Source of the DNA: an uncultured Alphaproteobacteria bacterium
GTDB taxonomy: Bacteria; Pseudomonadota; Alphaproteobacteria; Bin95
DNA: 9,720 bases
Direction: 5' to 3'
NCBI GenBank assembly: GCA_913060845.1
Contig: CAJXVF010000042.1
Coordinates: 1-9,720 of the forward strand
Shown: in pieces, positions 1 to 7,541 of the stretch
How positions within the stretch are numbered: the first letter of the stretch is position 1
Layout: each line of letters opens with the position of its first letter
Translations under genes and position numbers: made by a program
Notes under the pieces: generated by a model
Databases searched by the model: none
What the model was told of the DNA's origin: nothing
What the model saw: the letters and a program-made list of their open reading frames with translations, nothing else

Positions 1-429
1 GCCTATCGCAGCTTCAATCTTGTGATCGCAGACAACGAAGACGCATTCTGGATTAAGGGTCTTGGCCGGGGTGCGCCTATCGTTGCGCCCGCACCTAGCG
101 GCGTATCCGTGCTGACAGCCCATGATCTGAATGACACGGCCGCATCCCCCCGCGCCCGCCATTATCTGCCGCTGTTCGAAGATGGGCCTATCCCAGACCC
201 AGAAAACAGTGACTGGGCCGCATGGGAAGCCCTGCTCGCATCAAAAGATATGGCACCCGGCGAGTTTGAGCCCAATGCCGCCATCCATGTTGAGACAGAC
301 TACGGCTTTGGCACAGTCTCCAGCTCGCTGATGGCGCTGCCGAATCGCAATGAGGAAAACTTGAAGCCCCATTGGCGCTTTGCCCGCGTTTGGCCCGAAC
401 GTGAGGCCTTTACCACCGTAATGCCCTAA
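1..429 (+). CDS. NRDE family protein (TANGO2-like), C-terminal part, 5' truncated by window edge
   Basis: The reading frame is open from base 1 ([17 protein letters not shown]...) to the TAA at 427-429, so about 142 C-terminal residues are present and the N-terminus, with the Asn-Arg-Asp-Glu motif that names the family, lies outside. The GTG at 22 is an in-frame Val codon, not a credible start. Recognition rests on the family-typical string around residues 40-55 ([22 protein letters not shown]), then [11 protein letters not shown], then [18 protein letters not shown], and a final WRFA segment. Eukaryotic TANGO2 has been linked to Golgi organisation and haem handling; the bacterial members have no firm role, so none is assigned here. 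It lies 133 nt upstream of purC on the same strand and could be transcribed separately. Confidence 0.82.
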   Translation, partial: AYRSFNLVIADNEDAFWIKGLGRGAPIVAPAPSGVSVLTAHDLNDTAASPRARHYLPLFEDGPIPDPENSDWAAWEALLASKDMAPGEFEPNAAIHVETDYGFGTVSSSLMALPNRNEENLKPHWRFARVWPEREAFTTVMP

Positions 430-493
430 ATCCGCGACACCCGGTCGCCAGTTTTGCACAGGCGCTCTGTGGGACTCTTGTCACCCGCTCCGC

Positions 494-499
494 TATAAA
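494..499 (+). promoter_or_regulatory. Possible -10 element upstream of purC
   Basis: TATAAA stands out in an otherwise GC-rich 133-nt gap between the NRDE gene and purC, 64 nt before the purC start. TTGTCA at 478-483 looks like a -35 element, but the spacer is only 10 nt, which is too short for a standard sigma-70 promoter, and no good -35 is visible at 16-18 nt. This is a weak candidate for the promoter of the pur run. No riboswitch or PurR-like operator was recognised in the gap. Confidence 0.22.
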
Positions 500-562
500 A
501 CAGTTCCAGGCGATCTGAGCTACGCGCGGCTCCGATTGCGCTCAATATTTCCGGATACCGAC

Positions 563-1357
563 ATGCCCCGCCGCAGACGGATTTACGAAGGTAAGGCCAA
601 GGTCCTTTTTGAAGGCCCGGAGCCCGGCACTCTCGTTCAGTATTTCAAGGATGACGCAACTGCATTCAACGCGCAAAAGCATGCGCTCATTGAAGGCAAA
701 GGCGTTCTGAACAACCGCATTTCTGAGTATCTCATGCTGCGCTTGGCTGAAGTTGGTGTACCTACTCACTTCGTCAAGCGCCTTAACATGCGCGAGCAAC
801 TCATTCGGCAGGTTGAAATTATTCCGATTGAAGTGGTCGTCCGCAACGTCGCCGCTGGCTCAATCTCAAAGCGCTTGGGCATTGCAGAAGGCACGCCGCT
901 GCCACGCTCCATCGTTGAGTATTATTACAAAGACGATGCCTTGGGTGACCCGTTGGTAACCGAAGAACACATCACAGCTTTTGGCTGGGCAAGCCCGCCT
1001 GATCTGGATGACATGTTCAACATGGCGCTTCGGATCAACGATTATATGACCGGCCTATTCATGGGCGCTGGCCTCAAGTTGATCGATTTCAAGGTCGAGT
1101 TTGGCCGTCTGGTCACCGATGATGTCGAACAGATCGTGCTGGCTGATGAAATCAGCCCCGATTCTTGCCGTCTATGGGATATCACGACCAACGAAATCTT
1201 CGATAAGGACCGCTTCCGCAAGGACCTTGGCGGCGTTGTCGAAGGTTATCGTGAGGTCGCTCGCCGCCTTGGCATTCTGCAGGAAGCCAACGTTACCGAC
1301 CTAAAAACGGGCGAACCCCACGCTGCCGAAGTTGAAGAAAGCACGTCTGAGAAATGA
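563..1357 (+). CDS. purC: Phosphoribosylaminoimidazole-succinocarboxamide synthase (SAICAR synthetase)
   Basis: A 264-residue cytosolic enzyme that joins CAIR and aspartate with ATP to form SAICAR in de novo purine synthesis. Visible motifs are YEGKAK (residues 8-13, nucleotide-binding N-terminal strand), [11 protein letters not shown] (90-100), the signature LIDFKVEFG (173-181) and [12 protein letters not shown] (195-206). Some 26 residues after RLGI form an Asp/Glu-rich C-terminal tail unlike the compact core. The ATG at 563 is chosen because family members begin with an M-x-R-R-R-x-I-Y-E-G-K-A-K type N-terminus; the frame also contains a TTG at 536, but this would add nine unconserved residues. 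Only a weak GGA (553-555) precedes the start. The stop overlaps the purS start as ATGA (1354-1357), so the two are translationally coupled. Confidence 0.96.
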   Translation: MPRRRRIYEGKAKVLFEGPEPGTLVQYFKDDATAFNAQKHALIEGKGVLNNRISEYLMLRLAEVGVPTHFVKRLNMREQLIRQVEIIPIEVVVRNVAAGSISKRLGIAEGTPLPRSIVEYYYKDDALGDPLVTEEHITAFGWASPPDLDDMFNMALRINDYMTGLFMGAGLKLIDFKVEFGRLVTDDVEQIVLADEISPDSCRLWDITTNEIFDKDRFRKDLGGVVEGYREVARRLGILQEANVTDLKTGEPHAAEVEESTSEK

Positions 1358-1596
1358 AAGCTCGCGTCGCCATCCGCCTCCGTCCAGACGTTCTGGACCC
1401 CCAGGGTAAAGCCATCGGCCAAGCACTTGGAACATTAGGCTTTTCCGGTGTGGACAATGTCCGCCAAGGCAAGCTGATAGAATTGGACGTTGAGGCTTCA
1501 GACGCTGCGACAGCCAAAGCACAGGTCAAGGCGATGTGTGAGCGCTTGCTCGCCAATCCCGTGATCGAAGACTACGAGATCGAGATCGAAGGCTGA
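1354..1596 (+). CDS. purS: Phosphoribosylformylglycinamidine synthase subunit PurS
   Basis: An 80-residue protein, the usual size for PurS, the small subunit that bridges PurQ and PurL and is needed to pass ammonia from the glutaminase to the synthetase. The family pattern is clear: an N-terminal strand [24 protein letters not shown], the [12 protein letters not shown] segment (30-40), and a C-terminal acidic strand EDYEIEIEG. It overlaps purC by 4 bases and purQ by 1 base (TGATG at 1594-1598). Its position directly between purC and purQ, and the small-type PurL downstream, agree with the three-subunit form of the enzyme. No frame disturbance is seen. Confidence 0.95.
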   Translation: MKARVAIRLRPDVLDPQGKAIGQALGTLGFSGVDNVRQGKLIELDVEASDAATAKAQVKAMCERLLANPVIEDYEIEIEG

Positions 1597-2264
1597 TGCG
1601 GGCCGCTATCGTCGTCTTCCCCGGCTCCAATCGTGAGCGCGACATGGCGCTGGCGTGTCGGCGCGCATTTGGCAAAGAACCGGAACTCGTCTGGCATCGG
1701 GACACGACCTTGCCAGATGTTGATTTCGTAGCGCTGCCTGGCGGCTTCAGCTATGGCGACTATCTTCGCCCTGGTGCCATCGCCGCCCGTGCACCGATCA
1801 TGCGGGCTGTTATCGACCATGCAGCGCGTGGTGCCCCCGTCCTGGGCGTCTGCAACGGCTTCCAGATCATGATTGAAGCTGGGATGCTGCCCGGCGCGCT
1901 GCTGCGCAATGCAACGCTGAACTTCGTCTGCAAGAACACGACGTTAGTTTGCGCATCCGGTAATTCCGCGTTCACGCGCGGCATGCAGGCTGGCGAGACA
2001 GCGATCACCGTGCCTGTAGCGCACCATGATGGCGGATATTTCGTTACACCCGATATGCTGCAGGTTTTGGAAGCGGAGGACCGCATAGCCTTCCGGTATG
2101 CGCTCGGCGAGAACCCCAATGGCTCCACAGCAGATATTGCGGGCGTCATCAACGATGGTCGCAATGTTGTTGGCCTGATGCCCCATCCAGAAAACGCGAC
2201 AGACCCGCTTGCAGGCGGAACTGACGGATTGGCGCTCTTCCAGAGCCTGCTGGAGGCCGCTTAA
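1596..2264 (+). CDS. purQ: Phosphoribosylformylglycinamidine synthase subunit PurQ (glutaminase)
   Basis: A 222-residue class I glutamine amidotransferase that releases ammonia from glutamine for conversion of FGAR to FGAM by PurL. The catalytic triad is visible: Cys86 in GVCNGFQI, His197 and Glu199 in [18 protein letters not shown] (49-60) is the conserved PurQ loop. The N-terminal FPGSN (8-12) is followed by Arg-Glu rather than the Cys-Asp seen in many PurQ proteins, a position outside the catalytic triad, so activity should be unaffected. The start ATG overlaps the purS stop by one base. The gene ends one base before the purL start, and its last codons carry the purL ribosome binding site. 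Confidence 0.96.
   Translation: MRAAIVVFPGSNRERDMALACRRAFGKEPELVWHRDTTLPDVDFVALPGGFSYGDYLRPGAIAARAPIMRAVIDHAARGAPVLGVCNGFQIMIEAGMLPGALLRNATLNFVCKNTTLVCASGNSAFTRGMQAGETAITVPVAHHDGGYFVTPDMLQVLEAEDRIAFRYALGENPNGSTADIAGVINDGRNVVGLMPHPENATDPLAGGTDGLALFQSLLEAA
2252..2256 (+). promoter_or_regulatory. Ribosome binding site for purL, inside the end of purQ
   Basis: GGAGG lies 9 nt before the ATG at 2266, within the last codons of purQ. It decides the purL start against the longer in-frame reading from 2209, whose first 19 residues only mirror the purQ coding sequence in another frame. Confidence 0.8.
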
Positions 2265-2265
2265 C

Positions 2266-4461
2266 ATGAGCGCGCAAGATATTGAAATCACGCCAGAACT
2301 TGTCGCCTCTCACGGCTTAGCGCCGGATGAGTACGAACGCATTCTGGAAATTATGGGCCGCACACCGAACTTCGTTGAACTCGGCGTATTCTCGGCCATG
2401 TGGAGCGAACATTGCTCCTATAAATCCTCCAAAAAGCACCTAAAGACGCTGCCGACAGAAGCGCCTTGGGTGATCTGCGGCCCCGGCGAAAACGCCGGTG
2501 TGGTGGATATTGGTGACGGTGAGGCTGCTATCTTCAAGATGGAGAGCCACAACCATCCCTCCTTCATCGAGCCCTATCAGGGAGCGGCTACAGGCGTTGG
2601 CGGCATCCTGCGGGATGTGTTCACCATGGGCGCACGGCCCATCGCGAACCTAAATGCGCTGCGCTTCGGTGCGCCAGACCACCCAAAGACCAAGAGCCTC
2701 GTCGCAGGCGTCGTGGCCGGTATTGGCGGGTACGGCAATTGCGTCGGCGTGCCGACGGTTGGTGGCGAATGCGAGTTCGATGCTGCCTATAACGGCAATA
2801 TCCTGGTCAACGCGATGACCATTGGCGTCGCTAAAGCGGACCGGATTTTCTATTCGACCGCGGCTGGCATCGGCAATCCGGTTGTTTATGTCGGCTCCAA
2901 AACGGGTCGTGACGGCATCCATGGCGCTTCCATGGCATCTGCAGAATTCGATGATGAATCAGAGGCTAAGCGCCCAACTGTTCAAGTCGGTGATCCGTTT
3001 GCAGAGAAGCTGCTGATCGAAGCCTGCCTGGAATTGATGGCGACAGACGCTATCGTCGCCATCCAAGATATGGGGGCAGCCGGTCTCACGTCCTCAGCCT
3101 TCGAAATGGCTGGCAAGGGCGGCCTTGGCCTCGATTTCCAGCTCGACAAAGTGCCGATGCGGGAAGACGGCATGACGCCCTATGAGCTCATGCTGTCCGA
3201 GAGCCAGGAACGCATGTTGATGGTGCTGAAGCCCGGCGAAGAAGCCACGGCCAGCAAGATCTTCGAGAAATGGGGCCTGGACTTCGCCATTGTCGGCACG
3301 CTGACGGATACGGGGCGGATGCGGCTTTACTGGCATGGCGATCTGGCGGGTGACCTGCCAATCCAGCCACTGTCTGAAGCATCGCCTGAATATGACCGGC
3401 CTTATGAGATTCCAGCGTCGCAGCCCAAGCTCGACCCAGCGACGGTAAATCGAAGCCAAGATATCGGCGCCGCACTGCTGAAGCTGATCGGTGGCCCAAA
3501 CCTCGCCTCCCGGCGTTGGATTTGGGAGCAGTATGACAGCCTCGTCCGCGGCGACACCATTCGCGGTCCTGGCGGTGATGCGGCTGTTGTCCGTCTCGGC
3601 GATGGGCCAAAGGGCATTGCTGCGACAAGCGACTGCGCGCCCCGCTATTGCTTCGCCGATCCAGTGATGGGTGGCAGACAGGCTGTGACTGAGGCTTGGC
3701 GCAATCTCGTGGCTTCTGGCGCTAAGCCATTGGCTGTTACAGATAATCTTAATTTCGGGAACCCTGAGAAGCCCGAAATCATGGGCCAATTTGTTGGCTG
3801 TATTCAGGGCATGGGTGAAGCCTGCCGCGCGCTCGATTTCCCTGTGGTCTCCGGCAATGTCTCGCTCTACAACGAAACCAACGGTGTCGGGATCCTGCCA
3901 ACGCCAACCATTGGCGCGATTGGCCTCGTGGCCGATGTTGCAAAAGCCCCCTCTATCGCGCTCAAGCCCGGATTGAAGCTGGTCTTGATCGGCGAAACCG
4001 AAGGCTGGCTTGGCGCATCCCGCTACTTGGCGGAGATTGAAGGCCGTAATGAGGGCGCCCCGCCGCCGGTCGACCTTTCGACTGAGCGCAAAAATGGCGA
4101 GTGCATTGCTGACATTCTGGCGAAACACCTTTGCAATATCTGTCACGATATATCTGGCGGGGGCATCCTTACAGCGGTGGCGAAGATGGCGCTGGCAGGC
4201 GCTGTTGGCGCTGAAATTGCTGTTCCATCAGGCGCGGACGCCCACACTTGGCTGTTTGGTGAGGATCAGGCGCGCTATCTGCTTGCTGTTGAGGATGCAG
4301 ACGCTGTCCTGCAGGCCGCAAAAGCAGCGGGCGTATCAGCATCTGTCATTGGCAGAACGGGTGGGGATGCGTTGACTGTCACCGGCCAAGCGGCCATATC
4401 ATTATCGAACTTGGCCAGCGCCCATGAAGGCTGGCTGCCTGACTACATGGCAGGCGCTTAA
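2266..4461 (+). CDS. purL: Phosphoribosylformylglycinamidine synthase subunit PurL (synthetase)
   Basis: A 731-residue small-type PurL, which uses ATP and ammonia delivered by PurQ to convert FGAR to FGAM. Recognisable segments are [13 protein letters not shown] (45-57, including the conserved His49), [27 protein letters not shown] (91-117, Mg-ATP site), the repeated-half features [37 protein letters not shown] and HDISGGG. Length matches PurS-dependent enzymes, not the ~1300-residue single-chain form, which fits the separate purS and purQ upstream. The start ATG at 2266 is backed by GGAGG at 2252-2256. It is one base from purQ, so a single PurS/PurQ/PurL complex is made from one transcript. 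The coding frame is intact throughout. Confidence 0.97.
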   Translation: MSAQDIEITPELVASHGLAPDEYERILEIMGRTPNFVELGVFSAMWSEHCSYKSSKKHLKTLPTEAPWVICGPGENAGVVDIGDGEAAIFKMESHNHPSFIEPYQGAATGVGGILRDVFTMGARPIANLNALRFGAPDHPKTKSLVAGVVAGIGGYGNCVGVPTVGGECEFDAAYNGNILVNAMTIGVAKADRIFYSTAAGIGNPVVYVGSKTGRDGIHGASMASAEFDDESEAKRPTVQVGDPFAEKLLIEACLELMATDAIVAIQDMGAAGLTSSAFEMAGKGGLGLDFQLDKVPMREDGMTPYELMLSESQERMLMVLKPGEEATASKIFEKWGLDFAIVGTLTDTGRMRLYWHGDLAGDLPIQPLSEASPEYDRPYEIPASQPKLDPATVNRSQDIGAALLKLIGGPNLASRRWIWEQYDSLVRGDTIRGPGGDAAVVRLGDGPKGIAATSDCAPRYCFADPVMGGRQAVTEAWRNLVASGAKPLAVTDNLNFGNPEKPEIMGQFVGCIQGMGEACRALDFPVVSGNVSLYNETNGVGILPTPTIGAIGLVADVAKAPSIALKPGLKLVLIGETEGWLGASRYLAEIEGRNEGAPPPVDLSTERKNGECIADILAKHLCNICHDISGGGILTAVAKMALAGAVGAEIAVPSGADAHTWLFGEDQARYLLAVEDADAVLQAAKAAGVSASVIGRTGGDALTVTGQAAISLSNLASAHEGWLPDYMAGA

Positions 4462-4471
4462 TTGCGCCGCT

Positions 4472-4477
4472 AAGGAG
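4472..4477 (+). promoter_or_regulatory. Ribosome binding site for bolA
   Basis: AAGGAG lies 9 nt before the ATG at 4487 in the 25-nt gap after purL. It favours that ATG over the ATG two codons later (4493) and over longer in-frame readings that run back into purL. Confidence 0.8.
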
Positions 4478-4486
4478 CTTAAATCC

Positions 4487-4726
4487 ATGGCGATGGACGC
4501 CCACGAAATCGAAGCGCTGATCAAAGAAGCGATGCCAGACGCGACGGTCGAAATCCGTGACCTCGCTGGCGACGGCGATCACTATGCCGCCCACGTCACT
4601 TCTGTTGCGTTCAAGGGTAAATCCCGGGTGGCGCAGCACCAACTCGTATATGCGGCGCTTAAGGGCCGGATGGGCGGCGAATTGCATGCCCTGGCCCTTC
4701 AAACTGCTGTTCCAGACAACGCCTAA
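4487..4726 (+). CDS. bolA: BolA/IbaG family iron-sulfur/redox partner protein
   Basis: A 79-residue BolA-fold protein. The family core is plain: an N-terminal helix (DAHEIEALIKEAMPDATVEIRDL), a Gly-Asp-Gly-Asp-His loop, then FKGKSRVAQHQLVYAALKGRMGGELHALAL, which holds the conserved His of the BolA C-terminal helix (RxxxHxxVYxAL). BolA proteins bind a [2Fe-2S] cluster together with monothiol CGFS glutaredoxins, and that partner is encoded 22 nt downstream. The short size and loop resemble the IbaG/BolA2-like branch more than E. coli BolA itself; the exact subfamily is not settled by eye. In Alphaproteobacteria such proteins can take part in iron sensing or cluster delivery; that role is inferred from context here. 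Confidence 0.92.
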   Translation: MAMDAHEIEALIKEAMPDATVEIRDLAGDGDHYAAHVTSVAFKGKSRVAQHQLVYAALKGRMGGELHALALQTAVPDNA

Positions 4727-4748
4727 TTCACTTCAGGAGATATATTAA

Positions 4749-5075
4749 ATGTCCGATGCAAACACCCGTATCCAAAGCGAAATTGACGAAACACCAGTCG
4801 TGCTTTTCATGAAAGGCACCCCTGTGTTTCCGCAGTGCGGTTTCTCCTCCACCGTTGTTCAGGTGCTGACCCACATGGGCGTGCCTTTCAAAGGCGTGAA
4901 CGTCCTGGAAGACGCTGACATCCGTGAAGGCGTCAAGCAGTTCTCGAACTGGCCAACGATCCCGCAGCTTTACGTCAAAGGCGAATTCGTCGGCGGCTGC
5001 GACATCATTCGTGAGATGTACGAGTCTGGCGAACTTGAGAACCTGATGGCCGAAAAGGGCGTCGAAGCCGCATAA
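4749..5075 (+). CDS. grxD: Monothiol CGFS glutaredoxin (Grx4/GrxD family)
   Basis: A 108-residue single-domain monothiol glutaredoxin. The active-site CGFS is at residues 30-33 in [11 protein letters not shown], preceded by the conserved Lys22 of [14 protein letters not shown] (68-75) holds the cis-Pro loop, and GGCDI (82-86) is the glutathione-binding signature. Such proteins bind a glutathione-ligated [2Fe-2S] cluster as a homodimer or with BolA, and hand clusters to acceptor proteins rather than reducing disulfides. The ATG at 4749 follows AGGAG (4735-4739) at 9 nt spacing. The pairing with bolA just upstream is the classical arrangement and supports co-translation of the two partners. Confidence 0.96.
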   Translation: MSDANTRIQSEIDETPVVLFMKGTPVFPQCGFSSTVVQVLTHMGVPFKGVNVLEDADIREGVKQFSNWPTIPQLYVKGEFVGGCDIIREMYESGELENLMAEKGVEAA

Positions 5076-5087
5076 TTTGGCCTGATT

Positions 5088-5094
5088 TAGGAGG
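5088..5094 (+). promoter_or_regulatory. Ribosome binding site for the antiporter gene
   Basis: TAGGAGG lies 8 nt before the ATG at 5103, in the 27-nt gap after grxD. It is the strongest Shine-Dalgarno match in the run and fixes the start. Confidence 0.8.
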
Positions 5095-5102
5095 CGGCCA
5101 GC

Positions 5103-6392
5103 ATGGGCGTGTTCGAAGCGATCGCGCTGCTGCTTGTCGCCACCGCTACAGCGGCCTACGTCAATCACCGCTTTTTCCGCCTGCCCCACACCATTGGCGT
5201 GGCGCTGGCGGCTTTAGCGGGATCGATCATTGTTCTGCTCGTTGATGTGGCAGTCCCGCATCTAAAGCTTGCTGAGCAGGCCGTAACCTTCGTGAACGAA
5301 TTTGAGTTCGCGGATACTCTGCTGGACGGCATGTTGAGCTTCCTTTTGTTCGCAGGTGCACTCCATGTTGATATGGACCGGCTCGCCAAGCAGAAGTGGC
5401 CCATCGCCCTCCTCGCCACAGGCGGCGTAGTCCTATCGACCTTCGTTGTCGGTACGATCGTCTACTTTGGCTTTGATCTCATCGGCCAACCTATCCCCTA
5501 CATCTGGGCGCTGGCATTTGGCGCATTGATTTCGCCGACTGATCCGGTCGCGACGCTTGGCATCCTTAAATCAATCGCCGTACCGCCTTCTGTCGCGGCA
5601 AAAATTGCGGGAGAGTCCTTGTTCAATGACGGCGTTGGCGTCGTTGTGTTCATCGTCATTGTCGGCATCATTACCAACAGCGCAGGCGGAGATGCCGAGG
5701 CCACAGCGGTATTCGCTGCTGAAACCTTCGCGCTTGAAGCCGTTGGCGGTGCCGCACTTGGCTTCGCTGCGGGTTGGATCGTCTATCGCGGACTCCGCAG
5801 GGCGGACGACCACGTCGTTGAAATCCTTATGACGCTTGCCCTGGCCACCGGCGTTTACGCTCTGGCCTCATCCCTGCACCTTTCTGGGCCTATCGCCGTC
5901 GTCGTCGCTGGATTGCTGATCGGCAATCAAGGCGTCAACAAAGCGATGAGCGACCATACCCGGGACAATCTGCTCCGGTTCTGGGAACTGACGGACGAGA
6001 TGCTGAATTCGGTCCTGTTCCTGCTGATCGGCATGGAGGCCGTATTAATCGGCTTCAACGTGACGACGGCGACAGCCGGCGCAATCGCCATCGTCGCTAT
6101 GCTGATTGGCCGTTCCACCGCCGTGTTGACGGTAGTGACATTGCTTCGACGGCAGACCGCATTCACACCCGGCGCAGCACCAGCATTGATCTGGGGCGGT
6201 CTCAAGGGCGGTATTTCTGTTGCACTCGCGTTATCCCTGCCGGAGTCTGAGGTTAAACCCCTCCTGCTCGCGGCAACATATATCGCAGTCGTGTTCTCAA
6301 TCGTGGTTCAGGGATTGACGCTACAAGGCGTCTTGAAGCGGGCCTTTCGAGGACAAGACATCGAAAAAGAAGGCCCGCTTCCAAGGCACTAG
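5103..6392 (+). CDS. Cation:proton antiporter, CPA1/NhaP-type (Na+/H+ exchanger family)
   Basis: A 429-residue inner-membrane protein with about 12 hydrophobic segments that exchanges monovalent cations, most likely Na+ (possibly also K+ or Li+), for protons. Diagnostic motifs are SPTDPVATLGILK (144-156), the ion-binding Asn-Asp pair N175-D176 in ESLFNDGVGVVVF, FWELTDEMLNSVLFLLIGME (293-312) and IWGGLKGGISVALALSLP (363-380). The Asn-Asp pair, rather than Asp-Asp, points to the CPA1/NhaP side. The C-terminal cytoplasmic tail is short (about 20 residues after the last segment), without a TrkA-type regulatory domain. It follows grxD by 27 nt and may be the last gene of the pur-bolA-grxD transcript. 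It converges with the cyclase gene 7 nt away. Confidence 0.93.
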   Translation: MGVFEAIALLLVATATAAYVNHRFFRLPHTIGVALAALAGSIIVLLVDVAVPHLKLAEQAVTFVNEFEFADTLLDGMLSFLLFAGALHVDMDRLAKQKWPIALLATGGVVLSTFVVGTIVYFGFDLIGQPIPYIWALAFGALISPTDPVATLGILKSIAVPPSVAAKIAGESLFNDGVGVVVFIVIVGIITNSAGGDAEATAVFAAETFALEAVGGAALGFAAGWIVYRGLRRADDHVVEILMTLALATGVYALASSLHLSGPIAVVVAGLLIGNQGVNKAMSDHTRDNLLRFWELTDEMLNSVLFLLIGMEAVLIGFNVTTATAGAIAIVAMLIGRSTAVLTVVTLLRRQTAFTPGAAPALIWGGLKGGISVALALSLPESEVKPLLLAATYIAVVFSIVVQGLTLQGVLKRAFRGQDIEKEGPLPRH

Positions 6393-6399
6393 ATTGGCT

Positions 6400-7464
6400 C
6401 TAAACCATCGCCACCGCATTGGCCGGACTGCCAACAGCGCCCGGTAGGCGAAGCGGCTGGCATGTTGCGAAGAAGTGCGTGCGGTTATTGGCTTTCAGCC
6501 AATGCGCCAGTTCCGTCAGGTACCAAATCTCCCCCAACGGCACGCCGAGCTTGAAGAGGCAGTGCTGATGCAGCGGACTGTTCGCGTAGGTCTTTCCAAG
6601 GGCCGGACGCGCGGGTGCCTGCTCGACCGCATAATTATCCGCGATCATAGCGACGACACCTGAATCAGTAATCCAGTTCAGCAGCTTATCATCCCGCCCA
6701 TCCAGTGTGGCGCAGGTTTGGTGCATTTTTTCATGTGTAAGGTTCTTGCCGCACTCTAGGATCACATCCGCGAACCCGGTATAGAGGAACATTAGGTCAC
6801 CCTCTTCCGGCGCGACCTTCTGATCCTCCATCGCCTGCATGAACACATCATAGCCAACGACCTTGCGCTCGCGCCCGATCACGTCGAATAGGTTCAGCAG
6901 GTTGCCACGCCCGACGACGCCATGCTCCGCCATGGTTTCGATGCCGAGTTTGCGGGCACCAATGCCTTCATCACGCGGCTCCTGGCTGCCGTCTTTGGCG
7001 TAATCAACGGTGCCGATAATGTCTTTGCCGCCTTCAAAGCCATTGTAATAGCGAATTTCCGGCACGCCATCGCCGTCTGCATCAAACAGCTGGCCCATAT
7101 GGCAGAACGCATCCCACTGGGAAGAATACTGCAACGTCATGGTCACACGATCATCGCAGCCGACATCAATGTGTGCCAGGTTATCCATACGGAGCGGATA
7201 GTTGTAGCGGGGCGTGCAGCTTGTTGCGTCCATCGTCGGCTCAAGCTTTGGCGGCAGGCGGCGCGGGTTCAGAACATTTCCGCCAGGACAATCCAGCGGC
7301 AAGGAAAGGCAGAAGCGCTCACCCGTTTGGATTTCTTTTGATGCACGGACAACCCGTTCCGGTGTCAAAAGGTTCATCCGACCAAGCTGATCATCAGGCC
7401 CCCAATCTCCCCATGTGGAGCCTTCGGGGCGATGTTTCCAGCGCGGGTTTGCAGGTGCGTTCAT
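6400..7464 (-). CDS. Cyclase family protein (kynurenine formamidase-like metal-dependent hydrolase)
   Basis: A 354-residue protein of the Cyclase family (PF04199/COG1878), longer than the ~210-residue KynB enzymes. Family marks are STWGDWGPDDQLGRMNLLTPE (16-36), the central VTMTLQYSSQWDAFCHMGQLFDADGDG (107-133), GRGNLLNLFDV, DLMFLYTGF and the C-terminal LHQHCLFKLGVPLGEIWYLTELAHW. The position of the KynB HxGTHxDxxxH metal motif here reads Q112-Y-S-S-Q116-W-D118-A-F-C-H122: the Asp and the last His are kept, but the first two His are Gln. Substrate is unknown; no other kyn genes are nearby. No signal peptide is seen. The ATG at 7464 is backed by AGAGGAA at 7471-7477; a longer reading from 7524 would run across the shared intergenic region. 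Confidence 0.85.
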   Translation of the reverse strand: MNAPANPRWKHRPEGSTWGDWGPDDQLGRMNLLTPERVVRASKEIQTGERFCLSLPLDCPGGNVLNPRRLPPKLEPTMDATSCTPRYNYPLRMDNLAHIDVGCDDRVTMTLQYSSQWDAFCHMGQLFDADGDGVPEIRYYNGFEGGKDIIGTVDYAKDGSQEPRDEGIGARKLGIETMAEHGVVGRGNLLNLFDVIGRERKVVGYDVFMQAMEDQKVAPEEGDLMFLYTGFADVILECGKNLTHEKMHQTCATLDGRDDKLLNWITDSGVVAMIADNYAVEQAPARPALGKTYANSPLHQHCLFKLGVPLGEIWYLTELAHWLKANNRTHFFATCQPLRLPGAVGSPANAVAMV

Positions 7465-7470
7465 CACTAC

Positions 7471-7477
7471 TTCCTCT
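7471..7477 (-). promoter_or_regulatory. Ribosome binding site for the cyclase gene
   Basis: Read on the minus strand, AGAGGAA lies 6 nt before the ATG at 7464. It decides this start against the longer reading from 7524. Confidence 0.75.
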
Positions 7478-7482
7478 TGCGT

Positions 7483-7530
7483 TTTCAGGTGTGCAGGACC
7501 AGGCATGGCCCAACAAACGCTCACCTGAAA
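7483..7530. promoter_or_regulatory. Inverted repeat in the divergent cyclase/monooxygenase promoter region, candidate operator
   Basis: TTTCAGGTG at 7483-7491 has a perfect inverted partner, CACCTGAAA, at 7522-7530. If the arms are extended inward to 7494 and 7519 they match at 11 of 12 positions. The arm centres are about 39 bp apart. The repeat sits in the 77-nt gap between the two divergent genes, so each transcript could carry CACCTGAAA shortly before its ribosome binding site. On the monooxygenase side it overlaps GAAAGG (7527-7532), the likely Shine-Dalgarno. A dimeric or looping regulator of both genes is the simplest reading, but no regulator gene is present in the window and no clear -10/-35 pair was seen. 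Confidence 0.4.
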
Positions 7531-7541
7531 GGCCCAATGCC

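Noticed and set aside
457..471. CACAG-GCGCT-CTGTG hairpin after the NRDE gene as a terminator
   Set aside because: The stem is only 5 bp and is not followed by a T-run, so it is probably chance.
3094..4146. 350-codon open frame on the minus strand inside purL
   Set aside because: It is antisense to a clearly conserved PurL coding region, shows no recognisable domain, and long antisense frames are expected in GC-rich genes with this codon bias.
6381..6397. CCAA...TTGG pairing at the antiporter/cyclase convergence as a terminator
   Set aside because: Four base pairs around a 9-nt loop is too weak, and no T-run follows on either strand.
7173..7541. N-terminal extension of the monooxygenase reading frame reaching back over the cyclase gene
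   Set aside because: The added residues are antisense to the cyclase coding region and have no family similarity; the ATG at 7542 has a Shine-Dalgarno and starts the conserved domain.
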